Shown here in pieces: positions 36,709-49,500 of a DNA stretch of 64,000 nt. Both the position numbers and the translations under genes were made by a program. Position 1 is the stretch's first letter, and each line of letters begins with the position of its first letter. The notes below the pieces were generated by a model, which was not told the origin of the DNA, made no database searches, and saw only the letters and a program-made list of their open reading frames with translations. This DNA comes from Sipunculus nudus (lineage: Eukaryota > Annelida > Sipuncula > Golfingiida > Sipunculidae): contig CM049318.1 in NCBI GenBank assembly GCA_026874595.1, positions 53,545,250 through 53,609,249 on the forward strand, read 5' to 3'.

Positions 36709-38271
36709 CATGAACATGATATGACTTTTGAGCATAATCCTGCCAAGGATTCAAGGCCTGTTGATGTGATGGCAAATTTCTCAACAGGATTTCCAGAACT
36801 GTTACCTCCAAACTGCAAAGGCCTGAGGTGGCACTATCCAGATGCATTGGCCTCAACATTAAAAGAATTGGACCCTATGGTAGAGGAAGGGCTGGACATG
36901 CTGGAGTTTGATAGTCATGATGCAGTGCTCACAGCAGTGATAAAAGATGGAAGAGATGGCATGGGGGAATGCTCTGTTTACAAGGAGTAAGGTGACAGAA
37001 AATTGCCTGATAAAGCACTTCGATTTGCTTTTTGTATACTTGAAATACATGTTAATATTGATGGCAAAAATTTGTTGTGTACGAGTGTGAGACACCAAAT
37101 TCAGTCCGCTCCAACCGTCCATTGCTGGAGGCACTTGCTGATGAAAACAACAAGTCTGCTGCAACCATCTGTCTTGCACCTATTGAAACTGAAAGGACGT
37201 CTTCAAGGAATAAACTCCTGTCTGTTAAAGTTAAAGAAAACCTATTTAGGAAATATGAGTTAGTTTTTTTTTTCTCACCAATGGAAGATGAGAAATATGA
37301 CCGTGCATTTGGTGGACTCCAGGGTGCCGGGTCAAGTTTTATTTGCACCCTTTGCCATGCAACAGAACATTCAGCAAGAGAGGATGTGGGGAATTTCAAG
37401 ATAGTTAGAACTAGGGAAGAAACATATTATTTAGTTGATTATCTGAAGGCCAATCCTGACAACCTTGGCACCAAGGCCATGTCTAAAGTGGCAAAGGGGG
37501 TGAAATCTGTGCCACTGCTCATGTCTCAGCCAAAGGAACGTATGCTAGATGCAACCCATGCAGACATTAACATGGCAAGGTTTTTTAAGAAGTTGATTAT
37601 CAGATTGATTGCAGGCATAAGGCAATGGGAGGAGACTGCTGCCATCAAACCAAACCTGGCAGATGCAGAGGCCAAATTTGATAAACACATCAGAAGGGAG
37701 ATTGGTAGTGTTGCAATTCTACTAATGCCTGGAAATTATGCCAGGATGCTGTTCCAGGCAGAGAATGCAAACAAGGTTGCTGCACTTATCAAGGATGGAC
37801 CTGACAAGAATAATTTTTTACTGGTGATGGACAAATTTCGCCAAATGAGACAAGTTTACAGGTCAAGCAAACCAACAAATGCCATGATTGGTGGATACAA
37901 AGCTATAGCAATGTCATTTGCTAAAATGATGAAGGAAAACTTTGAATTTGCCAGATGGCCTAACTACATGCACGAATTGGCGGAACATGTACAAGAACTA
38001 CTATCCGATGAAAGTTCCCTGCGGAGAGGGTCTCGAGGCAGGAAATAAACTCTTCAGGCATATCAGAAAAAAACTTTCAGCGAAGGGAAGTACACATCAG
38101 GGATTAGTGGATGTCCTGAAATTTCACTGGCTATACAGTTCACCAAGCCTTCAGACTCTCTCCACAGTGACACATCAGAAATACAAATGTGGAACATGTG
38201 GGAGCACAGGACATAATAAACTAACCTGCCCAAAGGAAATCCAAGTGAGCCTGTCTGATGAGATCTTTTGA
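36709..38271 (+). pseudogene. RAG1-like transposase core, right copy, N-terminus missing
   Basis: Begins at the HDMTFEHNPAKD point of the left copy, so the N-terminal zinc region, RING and linker (about 435 codons) are absent. First Asp codon at 36955-36957, second at 37287-37289, and the SxxGEGLEAGNKLFRHIR glutamate and C-terminal knuckle (CGTCGSTGHNKLTC) are present. Lesions differ from the left: TAA at 36988-36990, one A lost at about 37066, and a 20-bp deletion at 38021/38022 just before the catalytic-Glu motif, shifting the frame. Between 37077 and 38048 the frame is open and lacks the three left-copy lesions of that interval. Residues are otherwise nearly all the same. Confidence 0.92.
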
Positions 38272-38463
38272 ATTTCACTTGCACAACAGACAAAACATGT
38301 GCATTAAAAATGATTTAATAATCACATTGTATCAGCATTAACTTTTTAACAACATGAGATAGAGAAAGGTTTTAATCGCTGAAGCATAAGCAAAATATTG
38401 TGATACAAAAAAACACACATTTATTGACTTGATACAGAAAATATGAAAACACTTGAAAACATA

Positions 38464-38505
<42 letters not shown>

Positions 38506-39955
38506 AAACGTAGTGCTAACTAAAGTATGCAAAACTCATATACAATACTAATATATCTTCTGAAAAGAAAATGTCAAACTACTTATACACTATAAAAACA
38601 CATGTACAGCACCATTTTGGTATGTAAAGTGTATGCAATACAAACTGATATGACCTTTGAGAAATTTGTATATCATATTGTCATGTATGGACTTCCAATG
38701 TATCATTAAATATTTTGTTTTTATGCCAAAAAATGTATGTGTGTAAATGTACCTTATCCCTATAATTCTATGAAAAATGCATAAATCCTTACAACACTAC
38801 TCAACTCAAATATGATCTAAGATGGTCACATCACCTATAAATAATAAATATGAAACAATATACATGTAAAATATTAATAGTATGAGCTGTTAAGATTACA
38901 AAATCCTGACTTGTTTTGAGATCTGAGCATGTCATATTGACGTATATATATGTTTTATATCACTTAATATATGTAACCTGTTCACTTGTTAAAGCCTATA
39001 AATCATAAATATGTAACAATATACATGTACAATATTATGAGAATGACCTGTAAAGCATACAAAATACTGGCTTGTTTTGAGATCTAAATATGTCATATTG
39101 ATACGTTTAAATGTAATATGAGAAACCTGCTCGCTTGTTGTAAAACCTATAAATAATAAATATGTTACAATATATATGACAATATTATGAGTATGAGCTG
39201 TAAAGCGTACAAAATACTGACCCGTTTTAAAATCTAAGTATGTCATATTGACGTGTATATATGGATACAGTTGATATGTGTAACCCGTTCACTTGTTTAC
39301 AACCTATAAATAATAATATGTAATAATATACATGTACAATATTATGAGTATGACCTGTGAAGCATAAAATATACTGACTTGTTTTGAGATCTAAGTATGT
39401 CATATTGACGTATATATATATGTTTAGATCACTTGATATATGTAACCCGTTCACTTGTTTACAACCTATAAATCATAAATATGTAACAATATACATGTAC
39501 AATATTATGAGTATGACCTGTGAAGCATACAATATACTGACTTGTTTTGAGATCTAAGTATGTCTTATTTACATGTGTAGATGTAATATGAGAAACCTGC
39601 TCGCTTGTTGTCAAATCTATTTACGGATAAACAAATTGACCTGTTTTATGTAGTTCAAGGAAGCACCTACTGCTCTTGACCACTTTAAATTTTACACAAA
39701 ACTCTTTCATTCTATATGAATATTAAATGAAAAATCTTGCTCAGTTTTCTTTTTCGTGTTTACCAAATGTTATCAGTTTAACCTTCATGCAAGTGGTACC
39801 ATGTGGAACAGTTATTAAAACTGGAGGTAAAGGAAATAAATCACTCAGCTGTTGCTAATGTTTTGAACTTCTTTATTTCTCTATATTTAGTTTTTAATTT
39901 AATGTAAGAAACAATAGAAAAATTTTATGTGAGCAAGAATTCAGTGGCCATGAAA
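38272..39955. repeat. intergenic tandem repeat between convergent genes, right arm
   Basis: Mirror of the left-arm region. (AT)n lies at about 38467-38502. Units with GAGATCTAAGTATGTCATAT occur near 38919, 39079, 39231, 39384 and 39549, spacing about 150-165 bp. Five units against six on the left; no 50-bp motif. Confidence 0.75.
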
Positions 39956-40107
39956 TCATCCTATCTTTACCAGTTTATATTTATCCAAGACTGTTTCAAA
40001 TTCATCACTGGTGTGGATGTCTGAAAGTTTTAGAATATGCCAATATGCTTGATCCAGGTTATTCTTCCATTACCTCTTGATGGAATGTTTACCAGTGTGG
40101 CATATAT
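39956..40107 (-). other. candidate terminal exon (right copy)
   Basis: Partner of 31640-31791, same acceptor (TTTATGCAG) and same TGA, but with an in-frame TAA after IKR. Status as coding sequence is uncertain. Confidence 0.3.
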
Positions 40108-40297
40108 CTGCATAAAGGAAAAGCAGTGAGGAACACAAATTACCCTGCTTATAAAGTATATACTATGCTGCATGCTGGGTACATTTACTTGAAATAAGCA
40201 ATTTGTAAAACCAGCCCAGAGGATTTGAATGTGATCTAATATTCTAAGTATATATTTCAAAAATTAAATATACACATAGGAACAATTAAATATTCAC

Positions 40298-40576
40298 ATG
40301 AGCAAGTTTTCACAAATGTTTGGCACATTTAGACCAGAAAAAGTCCAAGATATTAAAAATAAAGTAATTAAAAAAATCCTCAGAACAGCCTTAACATTTC
40401 ATTCTTGTATATTGAATAGTAAATTCAAAGATGCAATTACCAAAAATACATTTCACACTGATGCCCTTCATTTGAAAATAAATACCCTTGAAAAAAGAAA
40501 TATGTATGGCAACATCTCAAGCAAGTTGAAGATACATAACAGAATAAAATCTGATACAGACAATACAAAAAATTGA
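40298..40576 (+). other. conserved open frame of unknown status (right copy)
   Basis: 93 codons, the longer version of the frame at 31170-31427, starting MSKFSQMFGTFRPEK. It lies antisense to the RAG2L 3' part and on the same strand as RAG1L. No family recognised. Confidence 0.25.
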
Positions 40577-40604
40577 AATGTAATAAACAAATGCATTTGA
40601 AATC

Positions 40605-42016
40605 TTAGTAGAAACAGGTCTTTGGCATAGCGCTCACCTTTCCTCTTTCTGGATTTTTTACATTTCGGACATTTCTATTTACCTTTGGGCACCTGAAGAA
40701 GATTAAAAAAAAACTGATGGTACCAATGTTGACACATAAAGTCACATTGTATCCAAGACACTGGTTATACTGCTGACTGTGAAATTTTGCAAGTGTCATG
40801 TGCACAAGTGTCTGCTTCAAAAATATGTTTGCTCAAGACATTAACAGCCTGAGATGTCCCACTTACTATCAGGAAAAGATTTTGTTCAAGTTGTATCAAA
40901 GAACAACCTGCTGAAGCAAATTAAAATCTCCCGAGTCTCCCTCAATTGTCACCAGGCACTGCTAACCGGTGGTTACCTGTCTCCAGTTACGTCTGAGGTA
41001 TCACAACTATATCCGCCATACACAAGTATATGTGTGCCTACAATGTTTATGGCAGGGCTAGAGAGGTACAGGGTAGGACTGCCAGTTTTAAACAAAACTG
41101 AACTGACAATGTCACCATCATACTGTTTCAACTGAGTGACAGGGGTGATGGGTAACCGCTGTGGGTTGGTGCCCAGATTTCTGATACTCCCACAGATGAA
41201 AACATTTTGATTAGGACCCATAATCGCAGAGCGAAAAGCTCTCATCACCTCTGGTCCCATTTGAAACTTCTGCCATTTGGCTATGTTGCCTTGGACATCC
41301 AATATGTTCACACATTGGTCATCACATGTTGACCTGAATAGCTGGTCCGCATAGTTCACAATGTCACCTCTGGACTTCACCATGGCACCTCCAATTAAAA
41401 TGTAACTATTACACTGAATTCTTGTCAATGTGTGCCCGTATCGCCCTGATGACACATCCCCGGTTTGCACAGGAACCTTACCTAAGCCAGGTCCGATGAC
41501 AGAAGGGGACTGCCCCATATGAAGACTGGCTGTCATTTTATTATTTTGTCCAGAAACCGACAAAGACAGCATGTATAGATCATTTGTGTGTATATATCTC
41601 TCATGTTCAAGACCACCAAACAGTATCAACTGGTGGTGGTTTGTCCCACTGGTCTCTCCCTCTACTAGGCTTGGGCTAAGCAATGGTGGTATATTGGCCT
41701 CATGTGTCTCTTTGAACATTTTGACTTCTTTCAGCTCCAGATCTCCACCCATTGTAGAAAATTTATACCTGATAATGTGGGAACTTGTAGACCAAGTCAT
41801 GTCCTCAGTAAACCGGCACCCTGCTATTCTATATATATATAATGGTCGCACGTATTCGGACTTATCTTACATGCTGAGTGTCCTTCTGCAGGATATACAT
41901 CAGCATTCGCAACATGAAGTGCATGCCGCTTTCTACTTACTTCTTTTGTCAGTTGTGTGCTGCTGGAAGCTTATGATCTTCCATGATTGATTTGTCTCGG
42001 ATGTATCTGGCTCACA
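40605..42016 (-). pseudogene. RAG2-like kelch protein, right copy
   Basis: Exon 41941-42016 and main exon from 41828 downwards. The kelch frame is open from 41828 to 40973 and keeps the segment deleted on the left (RYGHTLTRIQ then ILIGGAMVKS, the RAG2-type GDV..RYGH...GG blade). Lesions: the upstream exon is two bases shorter than on the left, so it no longer joins in phase; Tyr to TAA at 40973-40975; one C lost near 40955. The C-terminal frame resumes and ends at the same TCFY stop (40605). No PHD finger. Confidence 0.85.
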
Positions 42017-42570
42017 CTACAAAAAATTTTAAAAAAAAAAATTCAGAACAAACTGCAACTGTTTATAGATGTCTTTAAACTAAGTTATTTTCAAGTCTAT
42101 GATGTATGTCTGAAACAAAATAGTTTACTGAAAGCTTGAAGCACACATAAATTGATGCATACACACGACCGTACCAGTTTTATTTATCAGACTGCCAGTC
42201 TGCCTCTATTAGGGTATGCCTTCAACCCCCCCCCCCCCCCTTCCACATATGGCAAAGCCATGCATTCTTCAGATTGAACATTTCTGGTTTGTGTAATAAT
42301 AATATAAAAAGGTTCTGTTACAGTGAAATGATAATAGAAATTTAGCTTTTCCTACTGACAATAACTTATTAAACCTTTGACTTGTACAGTGCTGGACTTA
42401 TTTTTAGCAAAATCTGCATTATTGCCATACTAAATGTATGTCCTACAGCTGCTATGGACTAACAATTAAGTCAAGTCTACAAAATCATCAAAAGAACTCC
42501 ACTAACTATTGAACATTATGTTTAAGGACTGAAACTATGCAACAAAATAAACTGTTAAGAAAGATCTCAC

Positions 42571-45500
42571 CATGACTATTTCTTCTTGTGGAAAGGGCAG
42601 ATGGCTTTAGTTTTACTATCACAAAAACGACAGTCGTATTCTTCACTTGAGAATTGGGTCCGTTGTGACGGCAGTGGTGGTGGTTGCACTCCACCCGAAT
42701 GGTACGGACACTGACTGTCTGTCTTGATTGCCCCTTGCTGTACTGGTTCCTGCCTTTGGACTGGAGGGTGTTTTGTGACTAGTATGGTACGGACACTGGC
42801 TATCTGGCCTGCTAAAGCAGCACACACAGTCTGTGTCTTCCTGTGGAAGGTCTTCTGCAGACTGGCTGGAACTGCTTACTACCAGTGGGTGTTCCTTGCT
42901 GTCAGGCTTGGGCAGTGATACCTGGTGTCCTGGAAAAAAAATAAAACCAGTTCAAATAAATGAAATTTGAAAAACACTGTTATTATTTCAGTCATTTCTA
43001 AATCTTTAAATATACTTGCATAAAACTTAAAGTGTAAGTAAAATATCATGAATACTTCAAAATATACTACAATGTAAATGCTGCTGACATTTAAGGATAA
43101 TACCCAATATAAACAGGGTTAGCTTCTAAGGAATGACTATATGTCCCACCCCCACTTTCAAACAGTTGTCATCCAAAGAGGCCAAGGGCTGGGCATTCTG
43201 TTTACCCTAGTGGGTGCAGGGAGTAAATTTTTACTGTTTTAATATAAATATTAAATGAGATCTTATTGTGTCAGAAACATTTATTTTTATGAGAATCTCC
43301 AGTATGGTATTCTTAGATAACATTTCTTGTTTAGATGTGTACACATTTATGACACCATGCCAATTTACTGGCCTCTTCTATACATTTATGATATGATGCC
43401 AATTTATCAGCCTCTTCTAATAATAATACCACAGACAGTTCACTATACCTTTAGTTAGTAGTAATATTAAATAAAGCAACACCAGTGCATTCTTAGTAAT
43501 GACATGGATAAAGAAATATCATTGAGCATTTACTTAGTTGCATTCTGACAAATATGGTTCAAATATGGTTAATTGAAAAAACATCACAACAATAATAAGC
43601 CTCAGTGAAACATTCATTTTTACTGAATACTTCACTTTAATTTGAAAGTTAAAATTAATTAGGTTTAGCCTATTTGCACTCTACTGGTACAATATTGAAA
43701 ATACATTCTCAATGAAATGCACAGACACCCAAACAGTTTGTCAGAATTTAAATGACATGATACCCAGTTGACCCTGATCTGGATGCTTTAAATAAACACA
43801 AACACAGCAGAACCTCAAAATTAAGGCCACTGACGGGACAAATTATTTTTCATGGAATAGAGAGGTGCCCGTAGTAGAAAAAGCAAGAGACCTTCTATAA
43901 TGACCAAAAATAGGTGCCCGTAATACATAGTTGAAGGTAAAAACAGGTTCCACTCCCCTCCTTTTAATCACAGTGTCAGTCAAAGTTAACTCGGTACAGT
44001 CATAAAGTTGTGCCAGGCTTAATTAAATAAAGTTACTTTTGTGCTTACCTTTAAGCAATGAAACTGACTTCTCACTACTACTGCTTTGGCTACTGGAATG
44101 TTGAGATGAGCCTGCTGGGCCTGCTGAAGTGATAAACAAAAAATTATTTAAATACATTAAACATAATATACACTGCTGACCTGATATGTTAGAACACTGT
44201 GTGCATAATTAACAAGGCCAAGGATACAACAATATTTTGAACTTGTATATGGGTGTAAATTGAATAATGTTGTGAAAATTTAATGTGCATACTCTGGCAT
44301 GCAGTATGCAAGAAACACACTCATGTTTATCATAAGCAACTTCCATCTGTAACATTTTGGGGGAAATTATTTATGTAATTTAGTTATCTTTAGCATCCTG
44401 GTGACAATCCTCTGCTATATATGCATCCTTTGCCAAAGAGTGTACAAGAAAAACTCTAAAAAAGTACTATTATTACATTACTTACCTTTTAGCAGAGACA
44501 CAGACTTTCCACTGCTGCTGCCTTGGCTGCTTGAATCCTGGGGTGGACCTGCAAATTGGACAGAAAATAAATGTTACTTACAAGTAGGAATATGAAATAA
44601 ATTATTATTTTGCACACCGTGTTTTTCATACGCAATTTGTTGTTTCATCCCATTATATTTGTAAAATTAAAAAAAAAACATTTCTTTATGCATCCTAGTG
44701 GTTATCATCTGCTGTATATACATACATATATTTGACAAAGAGTGTGCAAGAAAAACTTAATATATGATTAAAACAGAAAATAATATATAATCGTATTACC
44801 TACCTTTGAGCAGAGACACTGTCTTTCCACTGCTGCTGCCTTGACTGCTGGAATCCTGGGATGGACCAGCAAAAATAAAAAGTCGGAAATAAAAATTCAT
44901 TTTCCATTAGTATGGCTTATTTTTAATTATGTACACCATGTGTATTGCTTGTTCTTTCCCAATCCCACTTGTAAGATTGGGAAAAAAATGTGATTTAGTT
45001 TTCTATGCACCCTGATGATGTGCATACTTTTAATGATGATAATTTAATTCTCATATGTTTATTTTAAAGTGTGAGACACATTTTCTATTAATTTTTAAAC
45101 ATATTTCCATACACACAGTGCAATATCTCATATCAGATGTGAAGTATACACTGAAGCTCAGGGACCACATCTGCAGGCACCCGCACTGGCATGGTTAATT
45201 GCCTTTCTTAAAGTCTTATCATTATTTTTTAACAATGATAACAACCAAACTTGATAAATGAGAAAATTTATAGGGGACTGTATCTGCATTTACCATAACA
45301 AAGTGTGACAGATGAAGGAAAATAAGGTTTTACATGGTGTGATATTTGCAATAGCAATAGGCTAAAATGGCGTTGTTCATGCACCGATCAATTTCATGCT
45401 TCATTAACAGTGTACTAGTGTCACTGTCAGTAATAGTAAGTTGATTGATGTTACTTTAAGTGAAGGATGACACTCGATAAATTATTGTAAGAACTTGGAT

Positions 45501-45692
45501 GGATACATATTGTGGGTATTTAACACACACACACATTTATCTAAGTGTAAAACTGATCATGAGCTGATCTGAGTAAACGGAAAAACGAAACAGCGTGAAG
45601 TGCAGCTTACCCTCCGTCTCGCTGGAGCTTGAAGCGAACAGGTCTGGCGAATCGTCACGTTTCCTTTTCCTGGACCCGGCCTGGTCCGTCAT
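42571..45692 (-). pseudogene. Ser-rich / triple zinc-module gene, right copy
   Basis: Exons 45692-45611, 44866-44804, 44548-44486, 44123-44049, 42929-42571, the mirror of the left gene with the same lengths for exons 1-4. Lesions: the acceptor of exon 2 is TTGCTG instead of TTGCAG, and a 23-bp deletion in exon 5 removes the two leading Cys of the second zinc module and shifts the frame. The third module ends CPFH, showing that the Asn in the left copy is derived. The TAG after KKK is shared with the left copy. Confidence 0.7.
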
Positions 45693-45933
45693 CCCCTCGA
45701 TATATCACAATAACGCAAATCAAAAAGGTTGTTGAGTTATATAAAACTAGATAAAACTATAATGAACTGATCAAAATGTGGCGCGTCGCAGATTCACGTG
45801 TACGTGTTGTTGTTTTGGTCTGGGCGGAAGTATCTGAGAAACATGTGCCCATGCGTCGTGACAGGTCACGATGGGCGTTTATAAACTATATCTGTTTGCG
45901 CATGCGTCGTGACCGGGTAAAGGACGAGCTTAT

Positions 45934-45969
45934 AGCTTCGTTGCAATACACTGCAAACATTTGTAAGTG
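45934..45969 (-). repeat. RAG2L-side terminal repeat, right element
   Basis: Reverse complement starts CACTTACAAATGTTTGCAG and is identical to 25743-25778 over 36 bp. The next bases outward (AGCGA) do not match the left flank. Confidence 0.75.
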
Positions 45970-47254
45970 AGCGACGGATAGGGTATTGCCATTACTGGCC
46001 GATAGAGTTCGGGGCAACAGGTGATAATGCAACTGGGACACTTCGTATCACATCTTTATGTGTCTAAAACAAAATCACGTAAGAAGACCCACCAGCTATA
46101 CCTGCTATGTAAATGGGAAGTGGATATGAGTAACCGGTTTCAATTTTGCATTGCATGTGAAATGTCAGTTTTGGGACCTTTTTCCGATTATTGAAGTGGT
46201 GACAGATATTCAACGGACTTAATACGGATTTAATACGGACTCTCTCTAGTTAGCCTTGAATTATTACTATTTATTTAGGTTATTGGTTTTAAAGGACTCT
46301 TGTTGAACTGTGACAGTGGTGGTATCCAGAATCAAAGCCTAGGATCCGGACACTCTGGTACTGTACCTTCTTATTGTTATACTGTGTATTTGTATTAATT
46401 TAGAGCATTCTAATGTTAGGCATGTTCTAAGAATAATTTATAATTATTTGTTAAAAAAAACACTGACTTCTTTATTCATTCCTCTAGACATTTCCTGCTG
46501 CCTAGTCTTACAGAATCTATTTTTTTTTATCTCCGTAACAAAATTTTTGCTGAACACGATTACGTGATCTGTTCATATTAGGTTCCGTAACATTGGATTA
46601 TACTATTTCACCTCACATAGAGTAAGGTACCACAGGTACTGCAATCTGCAGGCAAAACATAGCAAAGATAATTAAACCAGTAAAAAATGCCATGTGAAAA
46701 CATCAGTCTGAAAATAATTCTATTTAATATAGTATTTATAAATATCCCTTTGCTCTAAATGGCAAATGATTTGAAGCTAATGTACTTTACAGACTAATCT
46801 CAAGAAAAGTCTGTAACATGTGGTGAAGAAAGCAGCAGCGGTTTTAAATATATTTGGTAAAAGAATTGGGCGGAACGGACCAAAGAACAGATTTGAAACA
46901 TTTTATTAGTCCTTCCTCCTTATGATTGGGACTAATAAATAACAAAATGCTGTGGACTACTTACTTTTTTTTGCTTTTCTGGTCCTCGAAACCATTGCTA
47001 CTATTCACCGATCCTGTTGGTGACAACCGGAAATATGTCTAACATAATTGGATACTTGAATGCTTTTTATGGAGCATGTTGTTAGTTAGTCATTATAGTC
47101 CTTCCTAACTGTATCAAATCCATATTAACGTACACGATAGTGTGCTTTATGCATACAGTGAGAAAGTCCCAGCATTCATTTAAACTTAGGTTTGCCTTTT
47201 TGGATTATAATGCTGAAAATTCTGCAGGATTTGCTAGCTTTAATATTAAGTCTG
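45970..47254. repeat. right flank with interspersed repeat
   Basis: About 1.3 kb with no counterpart beside the left end. Roughly 46590-47050 resembles 51110-51640 in the same orientation (shared GTCTGAAAATAATTC, GGTAAAAGAAT, and a TTAGTAGTC/TTAGTCCTTCC region). No gene seen. Confidence 0.6.
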
Positions 47255-47789
47255 ATGTAAGATTATTGTAAATGGTTTGAAGCTAGCATTGCTAAATGTC
47301 CCCTGATGTTGATAATCTTATATAACTCTTTATACACATCATGATATAAAACATATCCTGCTCCTATTTCTATTTCCTGTATGATTTATCCGGTATGCGA
47401 TATTCCCTTGGATTGTGCCAAGGGACATGTTCTCAAGATATTCAAACCCCTTGGCGTGTTTGCAAGTGTTTTTGGTTGTCAAATATTTTTATATTATGAT
47501 TTATCAAATCAATAACCTTTGGATTGTAAGTTTAAGATAGACTGCAAGGCATTTCACAAGTTGATGCAACAGCGAATCCTTTAAAATGACAATAAACACA
47601 GCGTTATGTGTTACACGGGCAAACTTTTTGATCGTCCATGTGCAAATGACATTATTCTTTATCACAATGTCGAGTTGTTTGTTATAAAGGCCATTCCCCT
47701 TAAGACTGTACAGATTCGAGATTTCCTAGTCCTTCTTGATCAGCACATTACTGGACAAGTCATAGGGACCAGAATGAAGGAAGACCCGA
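47255..47789 (-). repeat. right partner of the left flank (diverged inverted repeat)
   Basis: Reverse complement matches blocks of 24760-25560, listed at that feature. A 71-codon open frame here (47606-47821) is not supported as a gene. Confidence 0.65.
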
Positions 47790-48180
47790 AGCCATCCGGA
47801 ATTATTTGTCCGGAGGTTTAGCTGTCCGGAGATAATGCTGTCCGGAGGTTAATTTGTCCGGAATTTTCTGTAGGATGTCAATCTATCGATGAAGAAGGGA
47901 GGGGTAGATCAATCTTGCAAGAAATTTAATCGGAGGTTAAGGTGTCCTGAGGTTAATCTGTCCATAAGTTAAGCTGTCCTGAGGTTAAGCTATATTGAGG
48001 TTAAGCTGTCGTGACGTTAAACTGTCAAGAAGTAAAGGTGTCCGAAGATAAAGCTGTCCAGAGATTAATCTATCCAAAGGTTGATCTGTCCAGAATATAA
48101 TCTGTACGGAGGTTATCTTTTCCAGAGGTAAAGCTGTGCTAATGTAAAGCTGTCCAGAGGTCACATAAAAAAGGAGGTAC
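47790..48180 (-). repeat. minisatellite, inverted partner of 24122-24760
   Basis: Repeated TGTCCGGAGGTTAAGC-like units, the reverse complement of the left array, about 390 bp and strongly diverged between units. Confidence 0.85.
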
Positions 48181-49500
48181 TGACTTAATTAAGTGGGTTG
48201 TTTCTTTATGTCATAGTGGTCATACCTTTAAATAGGTCTCTGCAATTAGACAAGCCTCGAAATATGGCCACGTGTTTGTTTGTGTTTGTTTGTGTCATAA
48301 CTACAACTTTGTTTCACTAGAACTTTGAGTTGTAAAAAACATATCAGTTTGTTTATGGCACAACCTATATATTGGTTGCTCGATTTCATATGCAATCATA
48401 AGAAGTACCTATGTATCACAGAAAACATGATAAGCAAAGAAGACTTGTTTAATGCTTGGGTTAAATGTGAAGAAAAACTTGTTTCTTTTTAAGAGAACCA
48501 CCGCTTTGACCTTTGGTGACGGGATTCCAGAATAAATGCTACAGCCCAAAAGAGAGCTCTTAAACGTGTATTAAATCAGGGAATGAAATTCACAGATTTC
48601 AGTTACAACTGCAAACATGGTGGGTGACCTACCACATTTCGTCCCAAGGTGCTTATGATTTTCATTACCGGTAACATAGCCTTCTGGGCTAAGTCTATGT
48701 ATAATCTGTACGTATATATGTTTGTCTCATTCTCAAATGCAATAATCAATGATTATACACTGATCACCTCTCCCCTTTTAGCGACAACTTAGCCTTGGGT
48801 GTTTCCTTGCCTGACACGTGACACAAACACGTGAAACTGTGACAGAAACAAACTCAAACCACCCACCTATTTAAGTCAGTACCTCGTTTTATAATGTGAC
48901 CAATATGACATAAACTCACCCTTGCCATTACAGCTCCTCTTATTAAATAAGTGTCCCCATGTAAGTTTCAAATAAATAACAAAAACAAAGTTTTAGGAGG
49001 TGTTTCTAATTGTATCGGCTACATAGACATTGGTATGTAATAGGCTATTTTACCTGTGCTGGAAAAATAGCCTGCTTAGCTATTTTGCCTTTACCAGTAA
49101 AACTATGTAATTTTTAAGTGTAGGTTACCACCCTCATATAGCAAGCAAAAAAATAACAAGGAGACACGCACAAGTAACCGTAACACGTTATTGACATGTT
49201 TTTTCTTTTTGTCAAAGCTGACGGAGTCAAGTCTTTGTATATAGAGGTATTGCGAGGGATGAGACTGTGCGGTATTTATATAGAAATTAGCGTCAGGGGT
49301 TCTTCATACAACACCTGGGACTGACTGGCTCAGCGGCCTGTTCACACGGAGACAACTGTGTAGTGTTGTGAACACAAATGTAATAACCGCACAATTGCAA
49401 AACTTATAACATCGGTGGTTGGTAAGGTCCAGTTTTGGCCACTTACTATTGAAATAACGGTCACTAAATGTCGTTGTTGATATAAATAACTACAAAAGGA
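48181..49500 (-). repeat. TIR-element family B, copy 1 (inverted)
   Basis: Reads as the reverse complement of about 59450-61330. Matching points: AAAAAGAAACAAGTTTTTC (near 48480), CAAACATGGTGGG (near 48612), GGCTATTTT...TAGCCTGC (near 49043) and CGGCCTGTTCACACGG (49332). No transposase frame seen. Confidence 0.65.

Larger units (their letters stand above)
25743..45969. mobile_element. head-to-head pair of RAG-like (ProtoRAG-type) transposons, 20.2-kb inverted repeat
   Basis: Left arm 25743-35145 and right arm 45969-36709 are the same DNA in opposite orientation, genes and introns alike. Each copy has a RAG2-like gene near its outer end and a RAG1-like gene pointing towards it, the convergent layout known for ProtoRAG. 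RAG1L/RAG2L together excise and insert the element by a D-D-E reaction that nicks next to CAC-starting ends. The spacer (35146-36708) holds the N-terminal half of the left RAG1L and about 240 bp of other DNA. No RAG1-side terminal repeat was found. Immediate outer flanks (TCTAA left, AGCGA right) are not a 5-bp duplication, so the pair did not obviously move in as one unit. Confidence 0.9.

Noticed and set aside
41571..41990. 139-codon frame antisense to the right RAG2L
   Set aside because: Shadow of the kelch exon; the sense strand carries the recognisable RAG2 motifs.
25738..45974. 5-bp target duplication around the whole 20-kb pair
   Set aside because: TCTAA on the left and AGCGA on the right do not match.
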